64,000 bases of DNA from Cryptosporangium phraense (GTDB taxonomy: Bacteria > Actinomycetota > Actinomycetes > Mycobacteriales > Cryptosporangiaceae): assembly GCF_006912135.1 (NCBI RefSeq), contig NZ_VIRS01000009.1, positions 124,001-188,000 on the forward strand, given 5' to 3'. The notes below the pieces were generated by a model that was not told where the DNA came from, searched no databases, and was given only the letters and a program-made list of their open reading frames with translations. The first letter of the stretch is position 1. Each line of letters starts with the position of its first letter. Of the stretch, positions 62,070 to 64,000 are shown one piece after another. Both the position numbers and the translations under genes were made by a program.

Positions 62070-63491
62070 ATGGACGGCCTGCGGGACGCGGTGCTCGCCG
62101 GCTTGGATGTGCTCGGCGTGTTCGTGCTGGTCTACTTTCTCGCGATCAACACGAGCTATCTGGTCCTCATCGGCATCGCCGCGGCCGAGTTCTCCCGCTA
62201 CCTCCGCCGCCAGCCCTACCAGGGCCACGACGAGACCTACACGAGCCCGCTCACCCCGCCGGTCTCGATCCTCGTCCCGGCCTACAACGAGGAACTGAGC
62301 ATCGTCGGCGCGGTCCAGGCCATGCTCGCGCTGCGCTACCCGCGCTTCGAGGTCGTCGTCATCGTCGACGGCTCGACCGACCGCACGCTCGACCGCCTCG
62401 TCGACGCCTTCGACCTCGTCGAGACCCAGCGCGTGATCCCCGACGAGATCCCGACCCGGGCGACCGTCCGAGCCGTCTACGCGGCCCGTTCGGGCGGCTG
62501 GCCGCTGACCGTCGTCCACAAGAACAACGGCGGGCGCGCGGACGCGCTCAACACCGCGATCAACGTGGCCCGCCACCCGTTGCTCTGCATGGTCGACGCG
62601 GACTCCCTCCTCGACCCGGACGCGCTCCTCGCGGTGGCCAAGCCGTTCGCGGACGACCCGCTGCGGGTCGTGGCGACCGGAGGGGTCGTCCGGGTGGTCA
62701 ACGGGTGCTCGGCGATCGCCGGCCGGATCACCGAGATCCGGACGCCGAAGGCGTGGCTGCCGCGGGTGCAGATCGCCGAGTACCTACGGGCGTTCCTCCT
62801 CGGACGCACCGGGTGGTCGCGGATCGGCGGCCTGCTGGTGATCTCGGGGGCGTTCGGGCTGTTCCGGCGGGACGTGGTCGTCGACGTCGGCGGGCTCGAC
62901 CCGGACTGCATCGGCGAGGACGCCGAGCTGGTCGTCCGGCTGCACCGGCGGCTGCGGGAGGTCGGACGCGATTACCGGATCGTGTTCGTGGGGGAGCCGG
63001 TGTCGTGGACCGAGGTGCCGGGCACGGTGCCGGTGCTGGGGCGGCAGCGGCGGCGGTGGCACCGCGGGCTGGTCGAGATCCTGCTCAAGCACGGCCGGAT
63101 GATGGGCAACCCGCGCTACGGCCGGATCGGGACGCTCGCGCTGCCGTACTACCTGCTGTTCGAGGCGGTGGCGCCGATCATCGAGCTGGCCGGGATCGTG
63201 CTGGTGCCGCTCGGGCTGGCGCTCGGGGTCGTGGAGCCGGTGTTCGCGCTGCAGCTGCTGTTGGTCGCCTACGGGTACGCGATCCTGGTGACGCTGACCG
63301 CGATCACGGTCGAGGAGTTCACGTTCCGCCGGTATCACCGCTGGCAGGACCTGCTCGTGATCATGCTGGCCGCGACCGCGGAGAACTTCGGCTTCCGCCA
63401 GCTCACCGCCTGGTGGCGGGTCCGAGGCGCCTGGCAGGCCCTACGACGCACCAAGTCCGACTGGGGCGTCATGACCCGGACGGGGTTCTAG
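62070..63491 (+). CDS. Membrane-bound family 2 glycosyltransferase
   Basis: A protein of 473 aa. It has an N-terminal membrane segment (about 8-40), a GT2 catalytic domain with VSILVPAYNEE, VDGSTD (99-104), VDADS (175-179), GEDAEL (282-287) and the processive-type QRRRW (326-330), then hydrophobic C-terminal segments (YYLLFEAVAPIIELAGIVLVP, LQLLLVAYGYAILVTLTA). The layout is that of PgaC/hyaluronan/cellulose-synthase-like polymerases, so it likely makes or exports a polysaccharide or glycolipid; the sugar is unknown. ATG at 62070, 34 bases after the HEAT gene. Confidence 0.9.
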   Translation: MDGLRDAVLAGLDVLGVFVLVYFLAINTSYLVLIGIAAAEFSRYLRRQPYQGHDETYTSPLTPPVSILVPAYNEELSIVGAVQAMLALRYPRFEVVVIVDGSTDRTLDRLVDAFDLVETQRVIPDEIPTRATVRAVYAARSGGWPLTVVHKNNGGRADALNTAINVARHPLLCMVDADSLLDPDALLAVAKPFADDPLRVVATGGVVRVVNGCSAIAGRITEIRTPKAWLPRVQIAEYLRAFLLGRTGWSRIGGLLVISGAFGLFRRDVVVDVGGLDPDCIGEDAELVVRLHRRLREVGRDYRIVFVGEPVSWTEVPGTVPVLGRQRRRWHRGLVEILLKHGRMMGNPRYGRIGTLALPYYLLFEAVAPIIELAGIVLVPLGLALGVVEPVFALQLLLVAYGYAILVTLTAITVEEFTFRRYHRWQDLLVIMLAATAENFGFRQLTAWWRVRGAWQALRRTKSDWGVMTRTGF

Positions 63492-63494
63492 CGC

Positions 63495-64000
63495 CTACTC
63501 GGCGCCGAACATCTGGGTCCAGTACGCGGTGCCCGACGGGTCTAAGGCGAGGCCTACTCCGATGGCCTTGGACTGGCAGTTGAGGATGTTCGCCTTGTGG
63601 CCTTCGCTGTTCATCCAGGCGTCCATCACCGCCTCGGCGGTCTTCTGGCCGAGCGCGATGTTCTCCCCGGTCGGCACCTCGTACCCGGCCGCCTTCGCGC
63701 GGTCCCACGGCGAGAGGTTCTCCGGCGTGTTGTGGGAGAAGTAGTCGCGGGCGATCATGTCCTCGCTGTGCGCCAGCGCGGCCGCGGTCAGCCGGGCGTC
63801 GGTGTGCACCGGATCGCAGCCGAACTCGGCCCTGGCCGTGTTCACCAGGTCGACGACCGCGTCCGCCTCGGTGGCCGGCCCCGGCTTGGCCAGCGTCTTC
63901 GGGGTCTCGTCGTCGCTCGGCTCGGACTCGGGGCCGTCCGACGACTCGTCGCTGCTCGGCGAGGCGTCCTCGGCCGCGCTGCTCGACGGGGCCGGTGACG
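63495..64000 (-). CDS. CAP-domain (SCP/PR1) protein, 5' end beyond the window
   Basis: The frame runs open through base 64000, so the N-terminus is missing. The visible part begins with a Ser/Pro/Asp/Glu-rich linker, then a CAP domain: DLVNTARAEFGCDPV, LTAAALAHSEDMIARDYFSHNTPENLSPWDRAKAAGY, GENIALGQKTAEAVMDAWMNSEGHKANIL and YWTQMFG. His and Glu of the cavity (SEDM, HNTPEN, GENIA, EGHKANIL) are present. These proteins are normally secreted; targets are unknown. It is convergent with the GT2 gene, 3 bases apart. Confidence 0.9.
   Translation of the reverse strand, partial: SPAPSSSAAEDASPSSDESSDGPESEPSDDETPKTLAKPGPATEADAVVDLVNTARAEFGCDPVHTDARLTAAALAHSEDMIARDYFSHNTPENLSPWDRAKAAGYEVPTGENIALGQKTAEAVMDAWMNSEGHKANILNCQSKAIGVGLALDPSGTAYWTQMFGAE

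Overview
The window is about 70% G+C with dense GTG/ATG starts, many 4-base ATGA/GTGA gene overlaps and strong Shine-Dalgarno sites. This is a chromosomal segment of a high-GC actinobacterium. Gene order supports this: from memory, the core genes run in nearly the same order as Mycobacterium tuberculosis Rv3003c to Rv2924c (ilvBNC, serA, leuB, FAH-family gene, gltX, leuCD, hup, mutT1, ppk1, fbiD, gpsA, ddl, DUF3515, thiL, DAK-like gene, recG, rsmD, coaD, sepIVA, DUF177, rnc, mutM). The accessory genes (polyamine-type catabolism, a xylan-type ABC cluster, DrrAB/PadR, LPXTG protein, citramalate synthase) do not look mycobacterial and suggest a soil actinomycete. The genus cannot be fixed from sequence alone.

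Layout. 1-314: end of a YefM/YoeB toxin-antitoxin pair. 384-8442: branched-chain amino acid and serine genes, ilvB-ilvN-ilvC behind a transcription attenuator, then serA, leuB and ilvE. 8442-15883: a GGT-like gene, a DUF2252 gene, a FadR/GntR regulator, a glutamine-synthetase-like ligase, an aldehyde dehydrogenase and an SDR, together resembling a gamma-glutamyl amine catabolic set. 15880-19133: Uma2 nuclease-like gene, DrrAB-type exporter and PadR regulator. 19243-20969: cimA (isoleucine route) behind a second attenuator built like the ilvB one. 20989-28395: a PIN/Phd toxin-antitoxin pair, a LacI regulator, a sugar ABC importer and a GH43 beta-xylosidase. 28591-31207: FAH-family hydrolase, gltX, tRNA-Gln and tRNA-Glu. 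31208-32903: a gene-poor stretch, a small LPXTG surface protein and a 104-base palindromic element. 32909-35737: IclR regulator divergent from leuCD. 35899-47298: very long-tailed HU protein, the polyphosphate operon (fbiD, csp-like, ppk1, CYTH-CHAD, mutT1, leftward), then plsC-gpsA-cystathionine lyase and ddl. 47302-60458: housekeeping genes (thiL, protein kinase, GNAT, rpmB, DAK2 protein, recG-rsmD-coaD, sepIVA, DUF177-rpmF-plsX-rnc-mutM). 60485-63491: a receiver protein, a membrane-anchored HEAT-repeat protein and a membrane GT2 glycosyltransferase. 63495-64000: a CAP-domain protein cut by the window end.

How the genes work together. ilvBNC, ilvE, leuB, leuCD and cimA cover most of Ile/Val/Leu synthesis (ilvD and leuA are not here). 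Control appears to be layered: leader-peptide attenuation at ilvB and cimA, and an IclR protein at leuC. gltX lies next to the genes for the two tRNAs that a non-discriminating GluRS would charge. ppk1 is co-directional with a CHAD protein (a polyphosphate-binding family) and a Nudix/phosphatase.

The least explained features are the two matching attenuators with their shared CTAGCGCGTC hairpin sequence, the 104-base palindrome that shares it, the receiver-HEAT-GT2 set, and the HU protein with a tail of about 270 residues.
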